Below are positions 10,858 to 24,344 of a DNA stretch of 64,000 nucleotides, piece by piece. The stretch is from Holothuria scabra (lineage: Eukaryota > Echinodermata > Holothuroidea > Aspidochirotida > Holothuriidae). The DNA lies in the NCBI GenBank assembly GCA_037179385.1, contig CM074189.1, positions 27,403,648 to 27,467,647 on the forward strand, given 5' to 3'. The first letter of the stretch is position 1. Each line of letters begins with the position of its first letter. The position numbers were made by a program, and so were the translations under genes. Under the pieces are notes generated by a model. It had not been told where the DNA came from and did not search any database. It worked only from the letters and a program-made list of their open reading frames with translations.

Positions 10858-13800
10858 CATATTCCAAGTTTTGACCGCATAATGCTTTTCTATAACAGCT
10901 ACATGGAAAGGTACGAGATTAGCAGGCTTGCTAGCCAGGTTGTGTGACACTTGTGGCTAAGGAAGAAAAGGCCCAAAAACATTGATTCGATTTTGGTTGA
11001 ACTAAAGAGTGAAAATGGTATTTTTCCAATTTAAATCAAAGTTTGATCAAAGTAAAAACTGTAGTTACAGTACTGTACTACAAACATGTATGAAGCAGTC
11101 ATTTCACAATTTCCAATACAAAACAAGTGTTTTTCATGGTTAAAAGAACTGAAAGAAAAAGTCATATGAATCAGTCCTTTCACATATTTGCTAAATTAAA
11201 AAAAACAAAGATTTGTCCATGATCAAACATTTTCTTAAGTTTTGTCCAAGGCAAAAAATATGGAGGGCCTTCAACCGTAAGGGGCTAAAGGGATAGTCTT
11301 CAGCTATTACAAGTTCCATGAACAATTACATCAAAGTGTAAAATGTTGCATTGTATTCTTCTGTCATCAAATGGGTCCACAAAAGATATGAAATGATCAC
11401 ATTTACCGAATGTTTCAAATTTCTCAATTAGCCATCCTCCTACAGTATTGGCCAGGTACTCATCTCAGTGTACACTGTATCATACAGTAACCAATGACGA
11501 ACTTTCAAGTATAAGCAGGAGTGTTCCAATTTTCAGACACTGTAAAAGGAATGCAGAGCCATGAAACCAGTATATGTCTTTTTGCAAATAGTCCTATATA
11601 GCCATACGTAGTTAACATACTGAAATGCACTAGTGAGTTGTAATTCATTTGGACGGTTTTCTGCTAGTACAGTAACTGCTTCACATTAGTTACATTATCC
11701 ATTTTCTCTTAAGTACAGTAGAGTACAGAACAGTACTGTAGGTCTCCAATCTATAAACTCATTCACTCCACAGGAAACATTTGAAAGGTACTGTAGAACT
11801 TGCTAACATCTGTCCTGGATATGATTCAAGAATTCCATGGCCAACACAACTCAAAAAGTAAAAAGATATTGATGGCAGGCTCAGAAGATATTCCCAGGCA
11901 AACCACTTTTTACTGGAAGTACGAATACATATTTTGATGCAGTTCGAAGAACACAGAGCATTGCTTAATAATTACATTTTTAAAAAGTTTCACAGATAGG
12001 GCGTATTAACTCCGTCAGTTAAGGCTCTTTTAATGCCAATTGTACCGTGATTCCAATCCATTACAGGCTGATTTCGCTAAATGACAGAACTTCTGAACAT
12101 AGCTGTAAACGGGTTAGCTATTGAAGAAACAACGGAAAATACTGTAGCTCCCTCATCTGTGTAGTGTTTCACCATCAAACTCACGCTGTTAATGGAATAA
12201 AAAAAAATAAATTTTAAACACAATGCAAATCAATGCAGATCGAAGAAAAATAGTGATTACACTTTCATACTCAATATGAACAGTATTGGAGAGTCCCCTT
12301 CCCCCACAACATGACCTCATATACAGTACCTAACTTGGAGTCAAATTTTTTGAGATGCTAGGGGATACTTAGGATAAAACTATGATACTACTTAAGTACA
12401 AGCATTACAATATGCATAGGCCTACAGTAACCCTAGGTCTTAATTAAGCTCATGATCTAGACTTTAAGCAACTGACAATACTGAAATGGACAGACGTTAT
12501 GCAGTGAGAAATTTGGTATTGAGTATTAATGTGACACCACAAACTGAATCATTAGACACGACACAAATTGTGTGTTATATAATATATTTGCAGGAGATCT
12601 TATGAATACATGTGTTCCAGGGGTGTGATCTTCCAAGGAGAATTTCCTAAAACACAGAAAAATAATACAAGGACAATAATAAATAATACTGTCATCAAAC
12701 ATGAAAAAGAACAATAATAAGCATTGCAACATTATGCACTTAATCATGCTTAGCACACAGAAGAATCATATTACTTTAACAGGTAGTCTACATATCGCTT
12801 TAACTTTAACACAAGAATACAAACGGAACACTATATTGCTTTAAGGCTTGGACAGTTATCTACACTAACACAAGTAGAGTTTAGCCAGTAAACACACAAG
12901 AAACCTTAAAGTAATACTCTTTATCCTAAATGCAAACAAAGCTTGTGCAGTACGTGCTGCAGTCAATCTGTTAAAACACACTGTCTTAAATCTCAAGGGA
13001 ACAGAAATAGTCATAGATTGTCATTCACTGAATACTATTCCAGCGATTCACAAAATAAACTCTTAACCTAAAACTGTCCTGTTGTCTCTTGGGAATCTTA
13101 AATCATCCTACTGTACACACTGATACATAGGAGCAATACATGGGGCATAAGTGCGTTGGAGCATAAACAAACAATGGCTGTAGTAGCCTAGCACTGGACT
13201 GCTTGATATTGTGACGTCATACAAACTTTCTTAGAAACTGACTCATAATGACATCAGCCTTCTAGCTGGAGCACATGGGTCTAAATCCTTTGTTCTAACC
13301 CCCATGGCCTAGCATAGCATTTCCAATGTACTAATTACACTTTTAACAAATAAACTTTCTAAAACTTCTGGTTTTCAGGCAAAAACACTTAAATTTCAAT
13401 AGCATGAATTTAGAAACAGGTTCTTTCTTCTAAAGAGACAGACTTTTCAAAATAAACATTACTTTTATCTTGAGTTTGTGAACTTTTCTAAAGTATTTAC
13501 TTTGGAGCACCAGCAAGTCAATTCAGTCTTATTTTACAGCATAAATGCAGAATATGGCAAATCAAACATGTAGGGTAAAATATACTTATTCAATTATTTC
13601 AAGGTGGTTTCTTATTCAGTAATTTTAGACTTAATTTCAAAGAATAAAATAGGCCATCTCATTGCTTAACTATGAAAGTTATCAGTCTTTCATAAAATAG
13701 TACAAAATTCAAGAAAACACAAAATATGAACTTACCCCAGCCCTCTGTCTCAAATCAACTCAAAGGAACCTTTCCAATTGACAACTCACATGGATTCCAA

Positions 13801-15045
13801 TGAAAACTTCTCAATTAAAACATTTGAAAGATAAAAATAGCCTTTTTAAACTGGATTGTGGAATACAGGTGTTGAGCACACAAGTTGCAGATCACAAGTG
13901 GCATGTCTTGGCATGAGGATCACCTTGCTCATGTGAGGGGTGAGTCAGAAGTATGGGGGCGTTATTTAGAGGGCTCACTCTTAACTAATACTTAACTTAA
14001 AGTGGTGGACATACCATTTGGCCATGTCACATTAAGAATCATGAGTAACATTGTTCAACATTGATTTAATTCAAGCCTTCATAAAAAATAATCAGTTTGA
14101 CCTACGGTAATCTCCCATCCCCTAACCTTAAAGGGTAATTTTGCGGTTGAAATGTCAAATGTTCCAACATAACATTCATAGAAAATAGCGCAAGATAGTC
14201 AAACTGTTCATTGTCAAACATACTGTACACCCCAGCAATAGCTTCATCTCAAAACATTATGAATGAGAAGGGCTCTGAAAGTTGCACAATCTGAAATTTT
14301 GAAAGTTTAGGTACCCTAAACAAATTTTTCTAAAGCAAAAAATGTCAAGCTTAGGGAAACTTATCTTGAACAGAAGACCACCATACTGCATTAATTTAAT
14401 CATTTATCCACCAGGGGCCAGTGCCAATAAAATTGGTTTAAAAAGGATGAAATTTTCTGTTAAGCAAATGTAATATTTCCCTTTAACCCAACCCTCAAGG
14501 TATAGTAGCCGGTAGAACAGCCCTTGGACAGGGCTGTGCATTATGTTCAATTTGTTCAAATGCCTTATACTGTATGGCAAATTCCACACCATTGTGTTGC
14601 CTAATGGAACGAGGCTACAGTAATTACATACAGTAAGCCATCATGTGACGGAACATAGATGGTTAGTTCAAAGTTCAAATATGTTCAAAATTTGAACACC
14701 TCATTAAAATCATTCTTTTCTTCAATTAATTAAAATATCATTAAGAATTAATTCTGGCTTCATATTGTGTGGTAAAACTGACAATTTTGCATCGATCAGT
14801 TAATATAATAAGCATGTAAATGAGGTGTTCGAATTAAGAACCTGTTTAAACTTTGAACCAACCACTGTACATACATACATGATACACTACAGCACCATTC
14901 AAGGTTATGGCTGGGCCTATAGGCTGAACTTATGCTTATGGTATGAAAACACCATTATATCCACTTGAATCCCCAGCTTTCATTGCCCAAATTTGACTGA
15001 TTTTCCCATGCAGCATATGGAGGAAATTATACTTGAAACTTGGAT
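10858..15045. other. Gene-free stretch, AT-rich
   Basis: No coding exon or RNA gene recognised. The sequence is largely unique, AT-rich and scattered with TACAGTACTGTA-like palindromes, similar in texture to the CEP164 introns. It could be intron or long untranslated sequence of an unseen gene, but nothing here proves that. Confidence 0.45.
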
Positions 15046-15300
15046 GTTTTGTTTTGTTTTCATTTGATCCTCCCTTGCGGGAACTCGGCAACGCCCCAAT
15101 GAAGGGGTATTAGCGCCAAGCTGGCAACGCCAGTCTCGTGAGACAAACTCACAGTTTAACGTCTATGATTAGGGGATAGCAGATTAACTACAACCCAGAA
15201 AACTAGACGACAATTTTGATGTCGGAGCTGGGACTTGAACTCACGACCTCATGACTGGAACTTAGACGCAGTTCGTAACCACTGTACCACTTGCTCCTAA
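15046..15300 (-). mobile_element. tRNA-derived SINE, minus strand, (AAAAC)n tail
   Basis: Read on the minus strand the element starts near 15300 with a tRNA-like head: A box TGGTACAGTGG (complement of 15279-15289) and B box AGTTCAAGTCC (complement of 15231-15241). A body of about 150 bases includes a GCAACGCC/GGCGTTGCC hairpin region, and the element ends in repeated AAAAC at about 15046-15062. The A-rich 3' tail indicates retroposition. It is a different family from the SINEs at 4629 and 50636. Confidence 0.75.
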
Positions 15301-16304
15301 AATGTGCACTATATTTACAGTTTAGGCATAGGCTGTAACTGTAATGTAAGTGTAATGTATACTGCAATAGTAACGTTACAACACAAGTAACGTTAGACCT
15401 AACGTTAGGCCTAGGCCTAGGCTAATGTTTATGGTTAAGCCAAACAGAACAGAACAGTGACAATTAAATACTATTTGCCCAGCCACCACGACCCTCAAAT
15501 TGCACTGCATTTTGGTGTAAAACTGGACCAACAAATGGATCATAAAACATAAACATAAATGACTGCTGCAGAGTACTTTTTGTAAAGAAATCTTCCTCTG
15601 CTGCTTTCACTTTCATTGCACCTTTTTGAATTTGTGAATGTGACGCATGCTCAGACAACTCAGCTCTGGCTCTAGTACTGTACAGTGTACGTGTATGCAT
15701 GCAATGGTAATAGTAATAGTACATGCAGTATGTGCAAAATATACACAGGCAGCTGTTATCGTAATCCTTTGTTCAAGCAAACTATTGCTTTGTTATGTGC
15801 ATTGCTTCACAAGAGATAAGAAGCTTGTATACTTAGAGAGCAGCAAAGGTATTTAGACTGTTTTGCTGCTATGTGGTATTAGAAGAAGAGAAGATAAAAT
15901 AAAAATTGAAACACTTGGGTAAATGAATTTTAGAAGGAGACCAGGATGCCTTAATTATTATAAGCACAAGAAAAAAATTTGGAGGCAAGTTCTATTGGGA
16001 GTTTAGTATTTGCCTATATACCGGGGAATCTGTGTCAAAAACAAGATGTTGGAGGCATGCATGCAGCTAGGAGTCCTGGGTATAACAGCCTACTTCTCTG
16101 TGCAACAATAAATATCTTGGCACTTGTGTGAACTACTAGTATTCGGGGAGGGGATTGTAATTGTACCCCACTGTTTCCGACCCCATATGGTACATGCACG
16201 TTTATCTGGCAAGTGGTCGAAGACAATTTTGTATGGAAATAACCTGTTCAAATAGCACCGTCACTGCTGGAACCTATTACAGAAGATTCACATGACCAAT
16301 TGAA
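15301..16304. other. Intergenic, one unassigned minus-strand frame
   Basis: A minus-strand open frame ending at 15464 has a protein-like stretch (residues MFYDPFVGPVLHQNAVQFEG within about 60 codons), but I do not recognise it and cannot define a start or splice sites. Near 15370-15425 there is a run of nested AACGTTAGGCCTAGGCCTAGG palindromes. Otherwise nothing seen. Confidence 0.3.
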
Positions 16305-16564
16305 TTACCTGTTAATTCCCTGTTGACATTAACAGGTACCTGTTGTATCCCTGTTCATACCAGTTGGATACCTGTACGGTACCTGCTACATATTAACAGG
16401 TACCAGCTGTTGAATCCCTGTTCATACTGGTTGGAAACTTGTTCATACCTGTTAGTACCTGTTAATACCTGTAAATTACCTGTTAATACCTGTTCATACC
16501 TGTTCATACCTGTTCATACCTGTTAGAATTTCAACAGGTTTCAACAGGAATTTTCTCCTGGGAG
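16305..16564. repeat. ACCTGTT motif-array element, inverted relative to the copy at 9838
   Basis: Over a dozen copies of TACCTGTTNATACCTGTT-type wording. The right edge, read on the minus strand, is CCCAGGAGAAAATTCCTGTT, almost the same as the left edge of the element at 9838. Together the two copies define one end of this element. Confidence 0.7.
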
Positions 16565-19500
16565 TATAATTGTCAACAAAATAAACAGTATAAAATTTCT
16601 CACCCGCCTCCTCTTTCTTTGGTTGGATAAGCCCGCAGCTAGTAGGTCTTTTCCCTCATGAGAAGTTGACTGTACAGAACTCACTGCTTTTGGGATTTGC
16701 TTGCCTGCGCTCCTCAAGGTGTAAAGATACACCGCTCTTATCTCGTTTGATGACTCTGACCAGGCTGTTCCACATATGTGCTGCCTCCCTATAGACACCG
16801 GTTCTATTGATAAACAGTAGTTTCTAGGTCTATCTGAACAGATGTCGGCATCACTACAGCAACGGTATCTCTCAGCTGCACGTGCTGTACAATCCGATTA
16901 CTCGGCAGCCCACTGAGATTTGAAATTGATAAAAAGTGCCAGAATAACATATCCTAAAAGCTGATTGTCTCCCGTTAACCTATGTACTATAAATATATTA
17001 AGAACAATAGATGTGTTGACGAAAATTCTCAATGCCTTGCAAGTGAATTATTCTGTTTTCCACCTAAGCGCGAGTTTTAACGTCGAAAAACACTGAGAAG
17101 TATGACTCATCGTTGCTGAACGTGAAATCCACGCGAGTGTGTGTGAGAGCACGGAGCTATTACGTAATAGCTTCAGGGTTGTAAAGTACATAAAGAATAC
17201 GCATTTGCCCCCACCGTTGTACAGAAAAGGACCAGGAAGAAGTGTCACTTGATATCCGGCTTATCTCACACCTGGGAGTGAGACTTGCAAAAAAAAGAGC
17301 GTGACTCGCAAAAGAAAGAGAGATTGCGTAAGATTTTTCGACTTTTCGTATGCTTTTTGGGAGGTATTCTGCGACTATTTTCAGAGTTTAAGGTATTATT
17401 CTGCAGGTAAAATTCCCACAGAGTTCATCTATGCCACTTCTGAAGGTCTTTGATTGAGTTTTTAGGAAAATATATACGTTTAAATGAAGCCTCACTTAGA
17501 TCGGGAAAGTTATCTGTGCAGAGCACAACTAATGTGTTACCGCAGTTACCCCTAGTGTTACTTCAGTTATCCCCATCTCCAAATGCAGTGTGTTCTGTAC
17601 GATCGTCTTGGCATGCTTACAGTACGGTTGCGAAAAGGAACCGTTTTAAATTTTTCTTACAAGATTGCTAATTTAAATCTAATTATGCCATGCCGCCAAT
17701 TACAGCCACCACTGAAAAATATCTAATGTAAGAATCTTTACACTAAATGCAGAACAAAAAACTTGGGTTGAGGTTAACTCTGTTATTAAAATTCGGTTAA
17801 GCATATATAGCACTGTGCATGGCACATATTTGACTTTCCACTGAAACACATCAAAATCTAGAAATGGCTTTTTTAAGCCATGGTAGCTTTTGATATCGTC
17901 AACTGTATCATATTTCGTTCGACTGATTATGTGATCACCGGCAAAGCAGTAGCCTGCTGTAAGCAGGCTATGTGTTTGCGTTTCAACTACTACATTCAAA
18001 TATCAAAAATCTTACTTTCGCTACTATTAATAATACTATGGGTCTAGGGTCTTCCAAAGGCTTCACTGTTGAACAGTTGACGTTTCTAACTACTAAGTTA
18101 CATGGCATAAGTACGGTGTACAATAGCCTGCCAACTTTCTAGCGAATCTCATTTACGACCACCAAATATGACGTCACGGCAAAAATTAAAATACTAACTA
18201 TCTCGCGTGATAGGTAATATTAATGCATCGAACGTATGGCCTGGTACACATTTTCCACATACAAAAGCTAATAAGGTTGTTCGTCGTTCGTTGTATCAGT
18301 TGTATGTACCAAAATACACTATTCATACTTGTTTCGTGCACCACGTGACCATCTGATGTTTACTAATTCGTCCCTCAAAATGCGGGATTCCTGTAAATGG
18401 AAACTGGACGAAGGTTTGCAGACTCTGTATATTATACTGTTTAGAGAGGTGTATTTTGATTTTGAGAGAGCGCCATCTTTCGGCTTCTACATAGTCTGCT
18501 CCGCAGGCTAGCAAAGAAGGAGTCCATAGGTATAAGGGCGATTCATGTTTCAGTTGAATTGTCTAGGTCAGAAGAAAACTACGCCGGTTAATATTGCGTG
18601 ATTTTCGCATCCTGGAGACTACGTTACCTTATCCGTTCTCTATTCCTAGTAACCCTCTGTGACGGTCTTCAGTTCTGAACAAAATAAATATAGCTTAAGT
18701 TTGTCGCTCTTGTTACAGTTATAACTATAAGTTGCTTGATTATGAAAAAATCACCCGTTCAATGTTTTCTTGTAACAAAACCTACACTTTTACGTCAACG
18801 GATTGCTCGGATGTTTCTAAATGTAAGAAAGGAAGGGTAACGACCATTTCAAAAAGAACGGCAGTTGACAAAAACTATAGAAAGGGCTTCTGAGAACCCC
18901 ATAGGCCTCCAGTCGTTGCAAGAACCATGTAATTGAAATATCCCTCAAGTTATATGCCTCAATGTGTAATGAAACGAGAGACATCCCTAAATGAATTATC
19001 TATTTTCATGGTTGAAGCCTTCTAATTTAAATACGTACAAAGTAAAAAAACCAACAATGCACAGAATGAAAACACTGTACTTGGAGACCTTGAACCACAA
19101 ACTGATTTTGTTGCACGGCGAGATGCAGTAAAAAACGTACCCTTCATTGGTACGGATGAATTCTTTCAACAAGTACCCATACGTGACTGCTTTTTCAATA
19201 TTTGGGATCATACATGAAGTGTGTACCGACCTTTAAGGGGGCAGAGACACTGTTTTTGTTTCAACCTTACCAGCTTACCAGCTGTACTTACCTCTAAGAA
19301 GAAGCATTCAACAGCGGGGAACATTTCTTCTTTCCTCAGCATAGAGAAACAGGTTGAAGTAATTAGATGGGTGGACAATGTGGGCATTGGTCAATTACGG
19401 GCCAGCTCGTCAAAGTTATCAGTGATGTCATTTCTAGTTTCATTAATATAAGCTAAGAATCCAAACCATAAAAAACCAACCACAAATGATTAGAATACAT

Positions 19501-20168
19501 GACGTCAGGGCCCGATAGACGCCGCAATATTGTTTCTCATGGAACACAGCGCCTTTAATACCCCGATTGGATACAGAGAAGAGCGAATGGGTGCGCGGAG
19601 AGGTGATATATACTTGGAGAAGATGTTGTTTTACTCTTCACCTGTATCCCCAAGTTAAAAAATCAGAAGATACTGTAGCTAGAGCTATAGAACCATGCAC
19701 GAAAAGAGGAATGCTTTACTTTTTGTAGGGTGTTATTTATTACGATAAAGGGTCTAGGTTGTGGTCGATGGGTAATTTAGCAGAAACCCTGCCTTCTATG
19801 CGCGCAGATGTAAACCTCGTAGAGAAACTCAAAGTGTATAACGATTCCACAATACACGGTTACTACTCGTCAATATGCAATGACGGGTTTCGGAGGTACC
19901 AAGGATCAACTGATCTACCAAACATCACAATACTCCTTCTGATATGTTTCTACAAGAAGCGAGAAAATGCAATCGCCCTGCAGGTACCATGGTCAGGTGC
20001 GAGCGAACAGACGCAACGAATGTCCCCCAAGGTCACGGAATTATTGACGACCCCACCTTAAATAAAATTAATGTGAACATTTTGTGGTCTTAATGATGAC
20101 AACACGAACCCATCATACTTAAACCCCCACTCTTTAGTCTACACGGTCCTAGATCCCACGAGTTCCAC
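16565..20168. other. Intergenic, no gene recognised
   Basis: Short open frames only (for example 17700-17999 minus and 19759-20061 plus), none with recognisable domains or convincing splice signals. Confidence 0.45.
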
Positions 20169-20198
20169 AGCGAGTTGTTGTCATAATAACAACTCGCT
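20169..20198. repeat. Perfect 11-bp stem hairpin next to the GATAAACC array
   Basis: AGCGAGTTGTT and AACAACTCGCT are exact complements separated by eight bases. It sits 20 bases left of the long palindromic array and may be part of its terminus. Confidence 0.7.
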
Positions 20199-20217
20199 AA
20201 CCACAGTCTCTGCCATC

Positions 20218-21103
20218 AACCGATAAACCAAGTTAATCGACCGATAAGCCAAGTTTTATTTAAAAAAACAAGTTTAACGGTCGAAAAACCATGTTTATCG
20301 ATATTCTCATTTAAAAAAAATGAATTAACTTGGTTTATCAATTCGATTAACTTGGATTTTCGAATTACTGAGCATTTGACATCGACAAACCTGGGTTATC
20401 AATTCCATAAACTTGGTTTATCATCTGATAAACCTGTTTTTCGGTTTGATAAACTCGATTTATCACTTCATTGGTGAAAGAAAATTGGTGTATCGAATTA
20501 ATAAACCTGATTTATAAAATTGATAGAACAGATTTATCATGGCTTACCGGTTGGTTTATTGACGCTAAATACCCAATAATTCAATAAACTTAGTTTATCG
20601 GTTGATAGACCAGGTTTATCAACCGATAAACCAAATTTATCAACCGATAAGCCAAGTTTGTTTTGGTAAACCAAGTTTATCAGTCGATAAACCAGGTTTA
20701 TCGAATTTCCAACTTAAAAGTCGATAAACTCGGTTAATCAATTTGATTAATCTGGTTAATCAATTCGGTAAACTTCGATTTTCGAATTTGGCGTCGATAA
20801 ACCTGGTTTATCGTCGAACAAACCTAGTTTCTTGATTTAAAAAAATTTAAAATTGATAAACCAAGTTTATTAAAAAAAAACTTGGCTTATCGGTTGATTA
20901 ACCAGGTTTATCGACGCAAAATGCCCAACAAGTCGACTACACTTGGTTTATCGGTCGACAGTCCTGGTTTGTCTATTCGGTAAACCAGGTTTATCACTTA
21001 ATCAGGTTTATCACATTAACCAAGTTTTTTACCAATGAAGTGACTAACCTTCTTTATCAAATCGAAAAATCTGGTTTATTCGACGATAAACCAAGTTTAT
21101 CAG
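20218..21103. repeat. Long GATAAACC/GGTTTATC palindromic motif array
   Basis: Nearly 900 bases made almost entirely of GATAAACC, its complement GGTTTATC, and variants (GATAAACCAAGTTTATC, GATAAACCAGGTTTATC, AACTTGGTTTATC), in alternating orientations with variable A/T spacers. Unlike a normal satellite, the motif is repeated but the spacing and orientation are not, and many pairs form short perfect hairpins. No coding capacity. A poly-C run follows at about 21139-21150. Confidence 0.85.
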
Positions 21104-23569
21104 AAAGGCAAGTTACTCTTATCTAGTAACAACAAATCCCCCCCCCCCAAGACTGGTTTACTCCACGCTACAAGGACCGGCCTAGCACGCACAACGGTTC
21201 TGCGTATTTGCATGCAAATGCAGCTGTAGTTATTGTAGAGAGCCACACTACAATCTTGTCATTACTGCAGGACGGTGACAATTTCTTTTGTTTAGCCTTG
21301 TATGGCTCACAACTCATTTCCTGCTCGTACCGTAACTTAGTTCCTACAAATATCCATTATAATAGCAGTAAGTGCAAACAAAAATCTACTTCAGAAAAGC
21401 AAATACTACATCTACAACAACGGTTTAAGGAGTTAACTTGATAAAAGGGTCCTGCTGGAAAAATCCAGAAAAAGCCATGAAATGGTCTTTCCCACTGAGG
21501 TGATAAGTCTGGAAAATCAACCGCTGCTTCCAAATTGGTACGCAACACGGCGCCATTGCGTCGACTATCGTTAAACAGTATCAAGGCATCATTGTACAGT
21601 ATCATCATCAAGCTACTACGGAGCAGGGAATGCAATTCGGAGCGAATTGGCTTCACTCTATTGGATTAAGCGACTTGCGCTGTAATTATTTCATTCTTTA
21701 TTTCAGTGGTAAAAGCAGAAGCTATTTTGACAGCAGTCTGGCCGGAACTTTTTGACAGCATGTGATATATTGAGAATTAACGAAACAAATTACAATACAC
21801 AGCGTCAACAGTTTGGCTATTCCGCCTTCCGAGAAAAAGTTGTCATGCAGCGAAGCAGTCGGGGAGCCTGAGAGGGTGTCATTATTTAACATTAAAAAGT
21901 TACGAAAAGTGCAAGAGGAGGACAGAACCAGAGCAAAATCAGTTCAGGCAGGTGTAAACAACACGGACAGAACGTATCGTATGGCTAAGTAGGCTACTCA
22001 GACTGCACTTTCTCTAGAGTGTTAGCCGGGCAAATATGCTTCAAAATAAACCTACAGACTGAATACTCGTATTTTATTAGAAGCATGGAAGGTCATAATT
22101 TACATCATTGAACATTCATTTACTCATTACTTCTTTTTGCTTCCAGCCAGGGAGCTGGGAGACAACTGGTTGCGCCTTGTATACTATCAAGAAATAGGGT
22201 AAAGAGGAGTTCCCGAAACGAAACAACGGCCCCTTTTTCCACCACGAGCAACTCCTTAAATTCTAATTAAAGCTGGCATACTGCACTAACTGCAAGGACA
22301 TGTCTAACACACAATAACATTCTGCGTATTTGCAAGCAAATGCAGTACTAGTTTATCTTGAATTTCCATCAGACGATACTTTTTTATCTGCTGGTCACTC
22401 CTTGTGTGTTTCGTATGTGCGTTGCGTCACCCACCAATTTGAACTGTCATGAAGTCCATCCTCATTCCCTCCGTCTGTCTCCTGTACGTCTCATCCCTGC
22501 GTAGCTTGAGGAGGGACGTCAACTAATGTCCTCCTCTGAGCTCTGAATAAATAAATTCATTCGATACTTTTGGAACAGTTTCCAAGGCGGTATTGATTAG
22601 ATGTTTGGTTTCTGAAATGTCTTCGTGAACGCCAATGTTAGTAGTAATAATTAATTCGCTTATTTCTTGGCATTCTTTTTGCCATATTTGGGAAAAGTGT
22701 ACGATTCAAAAGATCAATCTGGGGAGGTTGAAACTCGGGGATCTTGAGTGCCCATGTGTGGGAATAAAAGGCAACGCCCCTGTGTCCAAAAGAGACCAAA
22801 CCTCATCAAACTCTACCCCATGTCCCGTCCGATGGACAGTGAGACGCTCGTCGGCGAAAATCAGGTACACATATAGAAAAAGTAAGACAGCTTTATTGCT
22901 TATGATTATTTTATTTATTAAACTTATATATCCAGTGGTTATATTAACACAAGCAATGGGTAAAGCTGTGATGGTTATTTTAATCAAATGACACGTTAAA
23001 GATATATGACACCTGTTATACTCTCTTTGATCGTAAGATTTAAAATATTGCAGTTTGAATCTAAAAGAGTGGAATTAGTGACCTATCGGACGTTCGATTG
23101 GTCACCAATTCCATTCTTGTATATTTATTTTAATTCTGTTAATCTAGTTTTAAATCTATTGGTCCGAGTGAATACCCCTCCCCTTCTTGTTCACACAATT
23201 CAAGCATTTATTACATACTAGCAGTTCCGGCACATACCGTGCATTTCATTACAGCAAATCAGGTATAGTATAGACATACATTATAAAAATGTTTAAAACT
23301 TGTAATTTCAAACATGTTACTCATACATAGGCTATATCACTGTATTACCCTACCCACCGTTCTCACCTTTCAATTGCTTTAACACACTAACAGTTTCAAA
23401 ACATATTCGTTATTACAAAAAATCGAACGTTTTAAGTCCTTATTTTTGGTGTAAGTTTTGTTATATTCACCTTCATCACATGAGCACAAAGGAAATTACC
23501 CAAAAAGCACCATTCATGCAAAGAAAAATCACAATTCCACAACCCCATGGCCCGACTTTATCATTTAAA
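21104..23569. other. Intergenic, no gene recognised
   Basis: Nothing clearly coding. Near 22535-22560 the wording CTGAATAAATAAATTCATTC resembles the 3' end of a LINE or SINE. The part from about 22.9 kb is very AT-rich and may belong to the LINE remnant that follows. Confidence 0.4.
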
Positions 23570-24120
23570 CGCCAAAGGGATCCAATTCAACTTCATTATC
23601 TAAATCCAGCTATGCAAAAATGGTTTTCCGAAGTAAATACAAATAGTCAATGATTGATTTACAGAATTTATGGGAAAAGTTACAACTTGAAAAATACTTA
23701 AAAATACTTAACATGCGAGAATGGATTAATTCATGTAAGCTTTGCGGTGGTAATATCGGCATACAGTAACATAACAACACTTTATATAATTTGTACCTTG
23801 TGTGCTAGGAGGAAGGATATTTGGGATGGGTTTCTCTATGTATTTGAGTGTGATGCATTTACAAATGTAAGAAACTTGTACATAAAACGTTATCCTAGGA
23901 GGAATCCATACATATTAAAAATGGAGCAGTTATTTCAAACCTAAACTAATGAAGTTGAGTCTACTTTCTGGAATGCTAAGAAAAGCGTTTAAGTCTTTGG
24001 TTGGCCCGGAATTAATTGGCTCCCCTTTCTCTTCATATTTTTTTACTTTTCTTCTCAATATTTTCATTGGCTCTTAAACCTCTTCGGAGGATGAAAAGAG
24101 AATAAACTGAAACGGAAACC
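23570..24120 (+). pseudogene. LINE 3' remnant (C-terminal zinc-knuckle region of the reverse transcriptase protein)
   Basis: In the frame around 23790-23940 the translation contains CTLCARRKDIWDGFLYVFEC, then a FTNVRNLYIKRY segment and a PYILKMEQLF segment. This C-x2-C plus downstream Cys and R-x-YI pattern is characteristic of the C-terminal end of non-LTR retrotransposon polyproteins (CxxC...GDEFHFLFEC type). The region before it, in other frames, has a KWFSEVNTN-like segment and stop codons, so the copy is broken. The 3' untranslated region ends at AATAAACTGAAACGGAAACC, a typical short-repeat LINE tail. The 5' limit is uncertain. Confidence 0.6.
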
Positions 24121-24344
24121 TATAGTGACTGATAGCGCAATTTTAGCTATTTAGGGTCCAGTTGTATTCAAGTAAACAAGATTCCGGTTTCTCCAGTTAT
24201 ACAGCGTGCAAGTAAAGCATATAATAGGCCATCAGGTCGAACGTTTCTTCGAAAAAGGATTAAAAACAACTGACATTACAACACTTAACAAGGTAACTGT
24301 AAATGTACAAACAAAAAGTAGACAAGTGAATGACAGTGCTGCTC

